From assembly GCA_964471435.1 (NCBI GenBank), contig CAYYGA010000012.1:1-39491 (forward strand): a stretch of 39,491 nt of DNA. Reading direction: 5' to 3'. The translations under genes were made by a program, and so were the position numbers. Source of the stretch: Facklamia sp964471435. GTDB lineage: Bacteria; Bacillota; Bacilli; Lactobacillales; Aerococcaceae. The notes below the pieces were generated by a model that was not told where the DNA came from, searched no databases, and saw nothing but the letters and a program-made list of their open reading frames with translations. Position 1 is the stretch's first letter, and every line of letters begins with the position of its first letter. This document shows, in pieces, positions 15,974 through 24,157 of this stretch.

Positions 15974-16480
15974 ATGAATCCGGAATTGAAACGGATGATT
16001 GTTTCAGATATTAAAGAATTAATGATACCTGAAGAGGATGTAGCATGTGTATTTGATTTTAATTCTTTGCAGCATGCCTTATTGGTTTTAACTCAAGCGA
16101 ATTTTGCCATGATTCCCGTTATTAACAGCCAATCCCAGATGTTTGGTTTAATTAGTATTGCTCAAATTATACGCGAGGCCACAACAATTGAAAGTATTGA
16201 TATTCAACTGTTGGAAGATAAACGGATTGCTGAATTAGAATTACGTACACCCGAATATGTAACTTTTGAAGACGGGATAGATACTTTAATTTACTATCTT
16301 CAAGATAATAACTTTGTTTGTGTGGTGGATAATTTAGAAGAAAAGACTTTTCTGGGCATTATAACACGACATGCGGTTTTAAAACGTATGAACCGATTCT
16401 TATATGAATTGAGTCATAATGATCAAGCAATCACCTGCTTGACGGAAATGTTAGTCATAGAAGAAAATAAATTAGGATAA
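15974..16480 (+). CDS. cbpB: Two-CBS-domain protein, CbpB/DarB (YkuL) type
   Basis: Small cytosolic CBS-pair protein. The homologues CbpB (Listeria) and DarB (Bacillus) bind c-di-AMP, and apo-DarB stimulates the ppGpp enzyme Rel. I start at ATG 15974 (MNPELKRMIV, 168 residues), nine bases after GGAAGTG; in-frame TTG codons at 15956 and 15971 are alternatives. CBS 1 spans roughly residues 20-75 (VACVFDFNSLQHALLVLTQ, MFGLISIAQI), CBS 2 roughly 85-150 (VTFEDGIDTLIYYLQ, FLGIITRHAVLKRMNRFL). It is the last gene of the murI operon. Ligand binding is inferred from homology; rel is elsewhere in this window. Confidence 0.75.
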   Translation: MNPELKRMIVSDIKELMIPEEDVACVFDFNSLQHALLVLTQANFAMIPVINSQSQMFGLISIAQIIREATTIESIDIQLLEDKRIAELELRTPEYVTFEDGIDTLIYYLQDNNFVCVVDNLEEKTFLGIITRHAVLKRMNRFLYELSHNDQAITCLTEMLVIEENKLG

Positions 16481-16496
16481 TACAGCAGATAAAAAG

Positions 16497-16535
16497 ATCC
16501 TCCAAAGTGATTGATTTTTCTTCTCTTTGGAGGAT
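16497..16535. terminator. Bidirectional terminator between cbpB and mscS
   Basis: ATCCTCCAAAG (16497-16507) and CTTTGGAGGAT (16525-16535) pair perfectly over 11 bp with a T-rich 17-base loop. The minus strand continues CTTTTTATC, a fair U-tract for mscS; the plus strand side is weaker. Confidence 0.8.
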
Positions 16536-16539
16536 TATA

Positions 16540-17439
16540 TTATGATAATGTTTCAATATCTTTTTGGGTTTCAAATATATTTTGCGCTAAAGGAATCTGA
16601 TTGTCTTGTAAAGTTTTGATATATAAAGCATACAAGTCGCTTTCTAAATCAAATTGCATTCCATTGTGGGTGTAAAATGAAATACGGTAGAGAAAAGACT
16701 GCATGTCTCCTCTAATAATTCCATTGATTTTAGGTTCATCTGCAAGCTTGTCCGCATAATCACTTTTAATTTGCTCTGTAACTTCTTTAACAATTTCCTC
16801 ATATTTTTCCAAAGAGGTATTAACTGTTATAGGAAGTTCGATCCGTACCAGCATAGATTGGCGGCTGGTGTTTTTAACAATCATAATTAAAGAATTGGGA
16901 ATGTAATAAATATCCCCTGTAAATGATTTTAAAGTTGTCGTTCTAATACCAGTATTTACGACGGTACCACTGATATTTTCCTGAGGGATTTCTATAGTGT
17001 CCCCAATTTCGAATTGATGTTCTAAAATGATGAAAAACCCATTAATAACGTCTTTAACAAAGTTCTGGGCTGCTAAACCTAGAGCAACCGATGCAATACC
17101 GGCCCCGGCTACTAATGTACCGATTGGAAAGCCCAACATTGATAAAAGAATATAAATATAAATGAAGTTTAAAGCATAATTTAATGAATTATAGATTAAA
17201 TCATTAATAGTTTTCTGGCGTCCTTTGTTTTGCTTTTTAAACTTAATTTTGATTCGTTTTGTAAAATGGGTAGAGAAATTTTTTTCATAGACATAACGTA
17301 ATAATCTTTTGAAAAGTAAATAGATCAGAGTAATCGCTATCACTTGGAGTATGAAACTTGATATCTGTGCTATTAATTCTTCCCAGTCTTCACGTACAAA
17401 AAGATTAACCCACTGTTCAATAATAATTTGTCCTAACAT
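16540..17439 (-). CDS. mscS: Small-conductance mechanosensitive channel, MscS family
   Basis: Membrane channel that opens under turgor to release solutes. I start at the ATG complementary to 17437-17439 (MLGQIIIEQW, 299 residues) because GGAGG lies six bases upstream; an extra 11 residues from 17472 lack a binding site. There are hydrophobic segments near residues 26-46 and 80-100, then the pore helix VAGAGIASVALGLAAQNFVKDVINGFFIILE, here split: the Gly/Ala-rich part AGAGIASVALGLAAQNF lines the pore. The beta domain follows with FEIGDTIEI, GTVVNTGIRTTTLKSFTGD and YIPNSLI. It converges on cbpB and is divergent from the DUF948 gene. Confidence 0.93.
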   Translation of the reverse strand: MLGQIIIEQWVNLFVREDWEELIAQISSFILQVIAITLIYLLFKRLLRYVYEKNFSTHFTKRIKIKFKKQNKGRQKTINDLIYNSLNYALNFIYIYILLSMLGFPIGTLVAGAGIASVALGLAAQNFVKDVINGFFIILEHQFEIGDTIEIPQENISGTVVNTGIRTTTLKSFTGDIYYIPNSLIMIVKNTSRQSMLVRIELPITVNTSLEKYEEIVKEVTEQIKSDYADKLADEPKINGIIRGDMQSFLYRISFYTHNGMQFDLESDLYALYIKTLQDNQIPLAQNIFETQKDIETLS

Positions 17440-17550
17440 ATGCTTCCTCCAAACTATAGAATAGGATAGCATATAATGGGCTGAAGATAAATTCTAAAGA
17501 CTCTCCTATCTATATATAGAGTCAATTTTCTATAGTAAAAAGCGTTATCA

Positions 17551-17579
17551 TTGTTATTTTAAGCTTGAAATGCTATATT
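17551..17579 (+). promoter_or_regulatory. Promoter of the DUF948-YtxH genes
   Basis: TTGTTA (17551-17556), a 17-base spacer and TATATT (17574-17579) preceded by TGC, an extended -10. A GACTCT/AGAGTC inverted repeat lies upstream in the shared divergent region. Confidence 0.65.
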
Positions 17580-17618
17580 ATTATTATAAATTAAATAGCA
17601 AAGGAGTGATGATAAGGC

Positions 17619-18227
17619 ATGACATTCGGTCAATTAGCTGCTTTAATTGCAGCCATAGCCTTTGCAGTATTGGTAGTCTTTTTAGTAATGAGTTTAATGA
17701 AAGTCTCAGGTGTTTTAAAAGAGTTGAAGGAGACTGTCAGTCGTTTAAATAATACTATCGATATTGTAACAAAAGATGTCGACAATTTATCTATTGAAGT
17801 GGAAGGGTTATTGAATAAGGCGAATACTCTTGTAGATGATATTAATGGCAAAGTCAGCAAAACTGATCCACTATTTACAGCTATTGGTGATTTAGGGGAA
17901 ACAGTTTCAGATTTAAATGACTCAACTAGAAATATGGCATCTAATATAATTGATGGTGGAGGCAAAAAGAAGAAAAAATCTCCACTAGCTAAGTTTACGA
18001 GAGCAACTAAAACAGTCGGGCGCGATAGTTCAAAACAAGCTCCGGCTGCCTCTAATTCGAAAAGTTTTAAAGAACTTTCAGCTTTGATGGAACAAGGGGA
18101 TAGTATTCCAGTCCCACAGACTAATACACCTAATCGGAAGAATTTGAAAGATTTTACAAATCAAAAACCTTCCACTACTGCTGGAGGGATAACAGTTAAT
18201 AAAAAGGAGATGAATACTTATGAGTAA
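17619..18227 (+). CDS. DUF948 membrane-anchored protein (YtxG-like)
   Basis: Single-pass protein of unknown function, 202 residues. A hydrophobic N-terminal helix (about 5-27, AALIAAIAFAVLVVFLVMSL) is followed by a coiled-coil-like stretch with heptads (ELKETVSRLNNTIDIVTKDV onward, about 34-110), then a lysine cluster GGKKKKKSP and a low-complexity tail. This is the DUF948 pattern. The only ATG in frame is 17619; GGAG is 13 bases away, which is long, while AAGG is too close, so initiation may be weak. It overlaps the YtxH gene by eight bases. In Bacillus the ytxG-ytxH genes also lie near ccpA. Confidence 0.85.
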   Translation: MTFGQLAALIAAIAFAVLVVFLVMSLMKVSGVLKELKETVSRLNNTIDIVTKDVDNLSIEVEGLLNKANTLVDDINGKVSKTDPLFTAIGDLGETVSDLNDSTRNMASNIIDGGGKKKKKSPLAKFTRATKTVGRDSSKQAPAASNSKSFKELSALMEQGDSIPVPQTNTPNRKNLKDFTNQKPSTTAGGITVNKKEMNTYE

Positions 18228-18729
18228 TAATAATGGAACAGGTTTTCTTTTAGGAGCAATTGTAGGTGCAGCGATTGGTTCGGCTGTAGCCTTACTGTAT
18301 GCGCCAAAATCTGGCCGTGAGTTACGCGAAGATTTAGGAGAAGAAGTAGATTATTGGGTGGACCGAGCTTCTGAATATAGAGATTATGCTATGGAAAGAG
18401 GACAGGAAGTTTATGGCGCAGCAGCTGAAACTTCTGGCGACATCAAAGTAAGCTTAAAACAATCTGCAAGTAATTTAAAAGATAAAGCTAATGAATTTGT
18501 GGATACTGCTTCAGAAGAGTGGGAACACTTAGCTGAAGAATTAAGCCACTCGAAACAAATTTTAAAAGCTGAGGCTGGAGATTTAACTGATGAAGCAACG
18601 GCTGAGTTAAATCACATGACGGAAGAAGTTAAAGACTCTGCTGATAATTTAGATATTGAGAATAATAAACCTGATCATATTTCCGAAGAAGCTGAAGAAT
18701 TTTTAGACGAGATATCGGATCAATATTAA
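18220..18729 (+). CDS. YtxH-like general stress family protein
   Basis: 169-residue protein with the YtxH/GvpP domain: a glycine-rich hydrophobic helix FLLGAIVGAAIGSAVALLYAPKSGRELRED, seen in two parts as FLLGAIVGAAIGSAVALLY (6-24) and APKSGRELREDL (25-36). The rest is a long charged amphipathic helix rich in Glu, Ala, Lys and Asp (about 37-160), probably coiled coil. Homologues in Bacillus are induced by general stress; role unknown. The start lies within the end of the DUF948 gene with AAAAGGAG upstream, so the two are translated together. A terminator follows. Confidence 0.88.
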   Translation: MSNNNGTGFLLGAIVGAAIGSAVALLYAPKSGRELREDLGEEVDYWVDRASEYRDYAMERGQEVYGAAAETSGDIKVSLKQSASNLKDKANEFVDTASEEWEHLAEELSHSKQILKAEAGDLTDEATAELNHMTEEVKDSADNLDIENNKPDHISEEAEEFLDEISDQY

Positions 18730-18769
18730 AAGGTTTAATCAGCTTTTTTGAATGAGTGTTCAAAAGTTG

Positions 18770-18814
18770 AGCATATTTTTACCTTCGTGTAAGAATATGC
18801 TTTCTTTATTTTTA
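18770..18814 (+). terminator. Terminator after the ytxH-like gene
   Basis: AGCATATTTTTAC (18770-18782) pairs with GTAAGAATATGCT (18789-18801) with one T-G wobble around CTTCGT, followed by TTTCTTTATTTTT. It separates the DUF948-YtxH pair from ccpA. Confidence 0.85.
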
Positions 18815-18848
18815 GTGAATTAATAGGAGAAACTTATCGCAGTAAGGA

Positions 18849-18862
18849 AGAAAACGCTTGCA
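18849..18862 (+). promoter_or_regulatory. cre-like catabolite site over the ccpA promoter
   Basis: AGAAAACGCTTGCA matches 12 of 14 positions of the cre consensus TGWAANCGNTNWCA. Its last five bases are the first five of the ccpA -35 box. Binding of CcpA here would block its own promoter. The assignment is by sequence match only. Confidence 0.6.
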
Positions 18863-18886
18863 TAAAAGTTGAGGATGTGCTAAATT
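18858..18886 (+). promoter_or_regulatory. ccpA promoter
   Basis: TTGCAT (18858-18863), a 17-base spacer and TAAATT (18881-18886), with TGC in front of the -10, lie 33 bases before the ccpA start. Confidence 0.65.
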
Positions 18887-18919
18887 CAGATTGTATAACA
18901 GGTGAAAGAAGGAAAATTC

Positions 18920-19930
18920 ATGGAAAAACAAACAATTACAATTTATGATGTGGCACGTGAAGCAGGCGTTTCAATGGCTACAGTTTCCCGTGTGGTAAAT
19001 GGGAACCCTAATGTTAAACCATCTACTAGAAAAAAAGTTGCAGAAGTTATTGAAAGATTAGATTATCGTCCTAATGCTGTAGCACGTGGCTTAGCCAGTA
19101 AGAAGACGACAACGGTGGGAGTTATCATACCGGATATTACAAGTGTTTTCTTTTCTGCCTTGGCTAGAGGGATTGATGATATTGCTGCCATGTATAAATA
19201 TGATATTATCTTAGCGAATGCGGACGAAAGTTCAGATAAAGAAGTAAATGTATTTAATAATTTATTAGCTAAACAAGTCGATGGTATTATTTACATGGGA
19301 TATAATGTTGGAGATGCGATAAAGAAAGAAATTGAGTTATCTCGCACTCCGGTAGTTCTTGCAGGAACTATGACTGATAATTTGGATTTTTATTCTGTAT
19401 CTGTGGATATTAAACAGGCTGTTAAAGATATGACTAAGCTACTATTGGAGTCTGGCAAACGGCCAGCTTTAGTAACTGATTCCTCACGTTATTATGTAAA
19501 TCAGACTTACCGTGTGCCAGGTTATACCGAGGCTTTAGAAGAAGCCGGTATACAAGTAGATGAAGATTTGATTATTCAAAATAACTTTAATGATGATGAA
19601 GGAGATTTAATAGTTGACCAGTTATTAGCAGCTGAAGCTACGGGTGTTTTAGTGACTCGTGATGAAATCGCGGTTGCTATTTTAAATAGTTTAACCGACC
19701 GCAATATTAAGATTCCGGAAGAATTTGAAGTTATTACAAGCAATAACTCTGTCTTAACTAAATATGTAAGACCTCAATTGTCAAGTCTGCAGTATCCATT
19801 GTATGATATCGGTGCTGTGTCTATGAGATTATTAACAAAAATAATGAATAAAGAAGAGATAGATGATCGACGTACCATATTACCGCATAAAATTACTGAA
19901 AGACAAACCACCAAAAATAAGGAGCAGTAG
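18920..19930 (+). CDS. ccpA: Catabolite control protein A
   Basis: LacI-family master regulator of carbon catabolite control; with HPr-Ser-P it binds cre sites. I start at ATG 18920 (MEKQTITIYDVA, 336 residues), the family length, rather than GTG 18902. The helix-turn-helix is IYDVAREAGVSMATVSRVVN (8-27), the hinge helix is RPNAVARGLASKKTTTVGV (near 50-68), which is close to identical with other CcpA hinges. The periplasmic-binding-protein-like core carries the co-repressor-facing sequence LLAKQVDGIIYMG and the C-terminal YDIGAVSMRLLTKIM. A cre-like site overlaps the promoter, and a 34-codon gene follows after two bases. Confidence 0.96.
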   Translation: MEKQTITIYDVAREAGVSMATVSRVVNGNPNVKPSTRKKVAEVIERLDYRPNAVARGLASKKTTTVGVIIPDITSVFFSALARGIDDIAAMYKYDIILANADESSDKEVNVFNNLLAKQVDGIIYMGYNVGDAIKKEIELSRTPVVLAGTMTDNLDFYSVSVDIKQAVKDMTKLLLESGKRPALVTDSSRYYVNQTYRVPGYTEALEEAGIQVDEDLIIQNNFNDDEGDLIVDQLLAAEATGVLVTRDEIAVAILNSLTDRNIKIPEEFEVITSNNSVLTKYVRPQLSSLQYPLYDIGAVSMRLLTKIMNKEEIDDRRTILPHKITERQTTKNKEQ

Positions 19931-19932
19931 TA

Positions 19933-20037
19933 ATGAAAAAAAATATTAAACGTTTGAAGTTATATTTATCATTAGGTTTAATACTTTTACAAGCTTATAG
20001 TCTTCTTAAATCTATACGAGAAGAAGATCACTATTAA
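19933..20037 (+). CDS. 34-residue membrane microprotein after ccpA
   Basis: I do not recognise it. ATG 19933 follows the ccpA stop by two bases (TAGTAATG), and AAGGAG at 19919-19924 lies eight bases before it, a strong site inside the ccpA end. The product has a basic start MKKNIKRLKLYL, one short hydrophobic helix LSLGLILLQAYSLL (about 13-26) and a charged end IREEDHY, so a single-pass small protein with the C-terminal tail is likely. The ORF fills the space to the terminator 30 bases on. Codon use is AT-rich like its neighbours. It should be cotranscribed and translationally coupled with ccpA. Confidence 0.65.
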   Translation: MKKNIKRLKLYLSLGLILLQAYSLLKSIREEDHY

Positions 20038-20066
20038 AACCATTAACAGAACAAAGGATGATAAAA

Positions 20067-20108
20067 ACACACCCAGATTTATCAATACGATAATCTGGGT
20101 GTGTTTTT
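20067..20108. terminator. Bidirectional terminator between the ccpA unit and the PBP gene
   Basis: ACACACCCAGATTTATC (20067-20083) pairs with GATAATCTGGGTGTGT (20089-20104) with a single bulged T and an AATAC loop. TTTTT follows on the plus strand, and an A run at 20063-20067 gives the minus strand its own U-tract. The two operons converge here. Confidence 0.92.
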
Positions 20109-20132
20109 GTCAATCTGTTGATCAGGTTTATT

Positions 20133-23100
20133 TTATTCAGGATCAGTAACAGAGTTATCACCGTCCGGTTCAGGATTGGGGTGAGGTGCTTCGGATTCAT
20201 TTNNNNNNNNNNNNNNNNNNNNNNNNNNNNNNNNNNNNNNNNNNNNNNNNNNNNNNNNNNNNNNNNNNNNNNNNNNNNNNNNNNNNNNNNNNNNNNNNNN
20301 NNCATCTTCTGTGGATTCTTCGTTTGTTTCAGGATCAGCAGACGAATCTTGACTGTTGGGACCTGGTTGTTCCTGGCGTCTTCTTTCTTGAATAGAGGTC
20401 AAAAGACCTGACCAAAAGCGTTGTAAGTCTTGTTCACTAGCGTTAAACATAAAATCATAAGTAAGTTCCGGGGCCGGGTTGGAAATTTTAAATACTTCTT
20501 CACGCATTGGACCATTAACTACAGCACTTCCATTTTGTGTGCGAATTGTACCAGGTAAAGTACCTGTTGATTCGACAATTGATTGTTGAGTCACACTGGA
20601 TGGTTGACTGAAGGTTAAGTTGGTTCCAAAAATATCCGGCCTAGCATTATAAAGATCATTTACTACATTTGCCCAAAATGTTTGACTGCGTAAACTTTCT
20701 CCGCCATATCCATCGTTAATATCAATAGTGTGCTCATTGTATTGACTGTCATAACCAATCCACGAACCGATTGTAACTGCAGGAGTTGAAGCTATATACC
20801 AAACATCTTTCGAATTCTCACTGATGCCTGATTTAGCAATCCAATCTCCATCCATTATCATATTTTCGTTCGCAAATCGACCAGTTCCCTGCGTGTTAGT
20901 ATCTCTCAGCATATCCACCATAAGATAGTTTGTATCTTCACTAAAAACTCTTACAGGTTCTGTATTTTGCTGAAAAACTACATTACCAAAAGAATCTTCT
21001 ATTCTTTCAATATAATAGCCATCCACATACTGCCCATTATTTGCAAAAGTTGTAAAAGCACGGGTCTGCTCAAAGACGGTAGGGCCGGTAGTAACACCTC
21101 CGAGGGAAAATGCTAAATTCAACGTATCTTCTTCTGTATAAGAATCGATAATGTTAAAGCCCATTAATTCCATATAATCTATAATTGGAATTTGTCGATC
21201 TCTTAAGCCTTCATATACTCTTACTGCAGGAATATTATCTGAACGTAAAAGAGCTGTTCTTGCAGATATGAAATTATTACTAACCACAACCCCATAATTC
21301 GTTGGGCGCCATTCCGAGCCGTCATTGTAAGTTTCTACAAATTCAGTATCCGGAATAATAGTTGCAGGAGTAATTAAGTCATGTTCGACTGCCGGAGCAT
21401 AAACTGCCATCGGTTTAATTGTAGAACCAGGAGAACGATGCATATTAAAAGCATGATCAATTTGATTATTCTCAAAATCAGTTCCAGCCACAAAGCCTAA
21501 AACACGGCCAGTTTCATTTTCTATCACAACTATACCAGTTTGAACCGTTTCTAAATAATAAATCTCTTCGCCGGTAGTAGGATCAACATAAACTCCTTCA
21601 TAAGGAACACCTAACTCATCGTCATATGCTTGAGCTGAAACTTGCAGTTGATCATATATTCCGCGGTCAATCGTCGAATAAACATGATATCCACCTGTTG
21701 TCAGTTCTTCTTCAGCATCAAAATAATATTCATTATACCACTGATCATCTGCATACACCTGTTCTCTGGTATATCCATCCTGTTCAATGTTCAAGTGCAT
21801 AATTTTTTCAATGGCACCATTCATAATAGCTTGATAGAGATATGACTGACGGTCTTCATCACGGGGCTCGGGCGGTAAAAAGTCTTGAGTTATATCATAA
21901 AATAAAGCTTCTTCATATTCTTCTTTAGTTATAAATTGATTACGATAAAGGGAAAATAGAACATCATCTTTACGTTCTAAACCAGCTTCAAAATTATCTC
22001 TTAATTCACCATATTGGTTATAAGGGGTGTAGTTATAAGGGTCTTGAGGCAGTCCCACAAGATAAGCCGCTTGAGAAAGATTAACTTGATCAGGTTCTAC
22101 TCCAAAGATACCTTGGGCGGCTTCTCTGATACCGGCAATATTATCTCCGTTATTATTTCTCCCGAAGGGAGAAACATTGAGGTAAGCTGTCAAAATCTCA
22201 TCTTTAGTAAAGAAGTTTTCTAATCGTAAAGCTAACAAAATTTCATTTGCTTTACGGAAATAAGTTACTTCATTAGATAACATCTGCTGTTTGACTAATT
22301 GTTGGGTAAGGGTAGAACCACCTGTTCCTGACCCACTGATCAGCGTTTGAAGCACCGCTCTCAAAGTGGCTTTAGGATTTACTCCCGGATGCTCAAAAAA
22401 CTCTTCATCTTCAATTGCGATTAACCCGCGAATAATATTAGGTGATATATCGTCTAAAGATGCAATGGACCTTACTACATCAGAACGTACACTGGCGATT
22501 GGTTCTCCACTGGCGTAATAAAGGTTAGATTGCTGCTCTAATCGAGCGATATCTTCTGCCATTTCTTGATAAGTAGGAGGAGTTGTTTCATTAACTAAAG
22601 CAGCAAAATAACCTAAACCGGTTCCTCCCACAAATAAACCTAAAAGAAGTAAAAGAGCTAAAATAATAATGGCTAAACGTTTAACAACATTAATAAAAAT
22701 ATCAAAAGCTAGATTAACTTTTTCAGTAATAGAATAATCTTTAATAGAATAGGCATTCTTTCTTTCGTAACGTTTTTTCTGTCTGTTTAATAAATAACGT
22801 TCCTGCCATGGAAGACTACTACTTTCATTTTTAATTAATTCATTTTCTTCCTGTACTGCTAAAGATTTTACAGGCTTCAACTCAGAGTCTTTGGCTGTCT
22901 TAGTAAAAAGAGCAGATAAAAAGCTTTTCGAAGTATTTGATTGTCCAAGAAGCCTGTCCGAAGTTGTCTGATTGTTATTAACGTTTGATTCTCTACGAGG
23001 TTTTTGATTAATCAAAGAAACTAATGCTTCTTTATTTAAACTGTCTTCCTCATTCAAATTTTTGTTTTGTATCTCAGCGTCTAAAGCTTGACGGCTTTTA

Positions 23101-24128
23101 CTTTGAGGATATAAATTTTTGTTGGAGACACTCTTGTATTTAAATAACCGGGATTCAAGCTGAGCCAGATTTAGTTTTTGTTTAATTGTCTTTAAAAAAG
23201 AGCTGTCTGTGTTATTAGAGTATCTTTCCGATCGACTTAATGGTTTAGTATCTGAAGGTTCATTTTTGAAGTCAGAATTCAAATTATCATTTAAAGACTG
23301 TGTGGCAGAGTCAGTTTTTATAAGTGAACTTTCAGATTGAGAACTTTTAGGGACGATACTTTTCATTTTTAACTCGTCATGAATAGTTGTAGAAGGAGTA
23401 GGTCTATCTATTGGGTTCTCATTTGCTTTTTTATCTGTTGAAAACTTACGAGGATTTAGAAAAGATGCTTCAACCTCTTTAGGAGATTGCATTTTTTCTA
23501 ACTCAGCTATCCGTCTCCGTCTGGAAAGAATTCGATCACTTATATTCTTTTTAGGTTCAGTATGATTATCCTTTAAAGCTTCATTTAGTTTATTAGCACG
23601 ATTATCTTGTGATAAATCATTTACGTCAGTTTTATATTTTTTATCAGAATTCTTTTTTGCAGAAAATTTATCACTGTCAGTTTTACTAATTTTTGTAAAT
23701 TGCGATCTTTGTTGTCTAGCTTGATCGATTGATTTTTTGTAAGGATTAACTGTAGTAGGAGAGGGCTGCTCAAGATTAGTAATTACTTTCTTGACGTTTT
23801 TTACTGATTTGTCAAAAGTTGTATATTTTTCCTTCAACTGATTAGATTCATCCGTTCTAAAATTCCCCTTTAAATTAGAATTCATGGAAGGGGAGGGGTG
23901 CTTCGTATGCTTTTCAATAGTGTTATTTCTATAAGAATCATCTGAAGAACTTGATTGTTGATTGATGGAATAGTCATTTTTCTTTGATTCCTGTCGGTTG
24001 GATAGGTCTCGGTGAGTATGCCTGTCTTCGTCTGAAAATTTTGATGAAGATTTTAAACTATCATAAGAAAAATCTATGTTAAAAGACTTCGCTTTTTTAT
24101 TTTGACGACTATTTTTGTTATCCGGCAT
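20133..24128 (-). CDS. ponA: Class A penicillin-binding protein (PBP1A type), interrupted by an assembly gap
   Basis: Bifunctional peptidoglycan polymerase and cross-linker. I start at the ATG complementary to 24126-24128 (MPDNKNSRQNKK), five bases after GGGGGTG; about 1331 residues. Residues 1-484 are a Ser/Lys/Asn-rich cytoplasmic extension, far longer than usual. The transmembrane helix is near 485-507. The GT51 domain has IEDEEFFEHPG (Glu 573) and GGSTLTQQL (near 603). The transpeptidase domain has SPGSTIKP (Ser 902), the SDN motif (963-965) and AKSGISENSKD with KSG (1099-1101) in place of KTG. The Pro/Glu/Asp-rich tail is broken by 100 N at 20203-20302; the last 22 codons after it keep the same composition, which supports the frame. 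It follows trhO by 29 bases. Confidence 0.93.
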   Translation of the reverse strand: MPDNKNSRQNKKAKSFNIDFSYDSLKSSSKFSDEDRHTHRDLSNRQESKKNDYSINQQSSSSDDSYRNNTIEKHTKHPSPSMNSNLKGNFRTDESNQLKEKYTTFDKSVKNVKKVITNLEQPSPTTVNPYKKSIDQARQQRSQFTKISKTDSDKFSAKKNSDKKYKTDVNDLSQDNRANKLNEALKDNHTEPKKNISDRILSRRRRIAELEKMQSPKEVEASFLNPRKFSTDKKANENPIDRPTPSTTIHDELKMKSIVPKSSQSESSLIKTDSATQSLNDNLNSDFKNEPSDTKPLSRSERYSNNTDSSFLKTIKQKLNLAQLESRLFKYKSVSNKNLYPQSKSRQALDAEIQNKNLNEEDSLNKEALVSLINQKPRRESNVNNNQTTSDRLLGQSNTSKSFLSALFTKTAKDSELKPVKSLAVQEENELIKNESSSLPWQERYLLNRQKKRYERKNAYSIKDYSITEKVNLAFDIFINVVKRLAIIILALLLLLGLFVGGTGLGYFAALVNETTPPTYQEMAEDIARLEQQSNLYYASGEPIASVRSDVVRSIASLDDISPNIIRGLIAIEDEEFFEHPGVNPKATLRAVLQTLISGSGTGGSTLTQQLVKQQMLSNEVTYFRKANEILLALRLENFFTKDEILTAYLNVSPFGRNNNGDNIAGIREAAQGIFGVEPDQVNLSQAAYLVGLPQDPYNYTPYNQYGELRDNFEAGLERKDDVLFSLYRNQFITKEEYEEALFYDITQDFLPPEPRDEDRQSYLYQAIMNGAIEKIMHLNIEQDGYTREQVYADDQWYNEYYFDAEEELTTGGYHVYSTIDRGIYDQLQVSAQAYDDELGVPYEGVYVDPTTGEEIYYLETVQTGIVVIENETGRVLGFVAGTDFENNQIDHAFNMHRSPGSTIKPMAVYAPAVEHDLITPATIIPDTEFVETYNDGSEWRPTNYGVVVSNNFISARTALLRSDNIPAVRVYEGLRDRQIPIIDYMELMGFNIIDSYTEEDTLNLAFSLGGVTTGPTVFEQTRAFTTFANNGQYVDGYYIERIEDSFGNVVFQQNTEPVRVFSEDTNYLMVDMLRDTNTQGTGRFANENMIMDGDWIAKSGISENSKDVWYIASTPAVTIGSWIGYDSQYNEHTIDINDGYGGESLRSQTFWANVVNDLYNARPDIFGTNLTFSQPSSVTQQSIVESTGTLPGTIRTQNGSAVVNGPMREEVFKISNPAPELTYDFMFNASEQDLQRFWSGLLTSIQERRRQEQPGPNSQDSSADPETNEESTEDXXXXXXXXXXXXXXXXXXXXXXXXXXXXXXXXXXNESEAPHPNPEPDGDNSVTDPE
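20203..20302. other. Assembly gap of 100 N
   Basis: Exactly 100 undetermined bases lie in the segment encoding the low-complexity tail of the class A PBP. A round 100 usually stands for an unknown length. A repeat in the tail is a likely cause, but nothing can be read inside. Confidence 0.99.
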
Positions 24129-24157
24129 AGTATCACCCCCTTTTTTATGATAAAAAT

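Noticed and set aside
20012..20411. Several ORFs that run through the N stretch
   Set aside because: They exist only because N codons are read as open; the supported reading is the C-terminal tail of the PBP.
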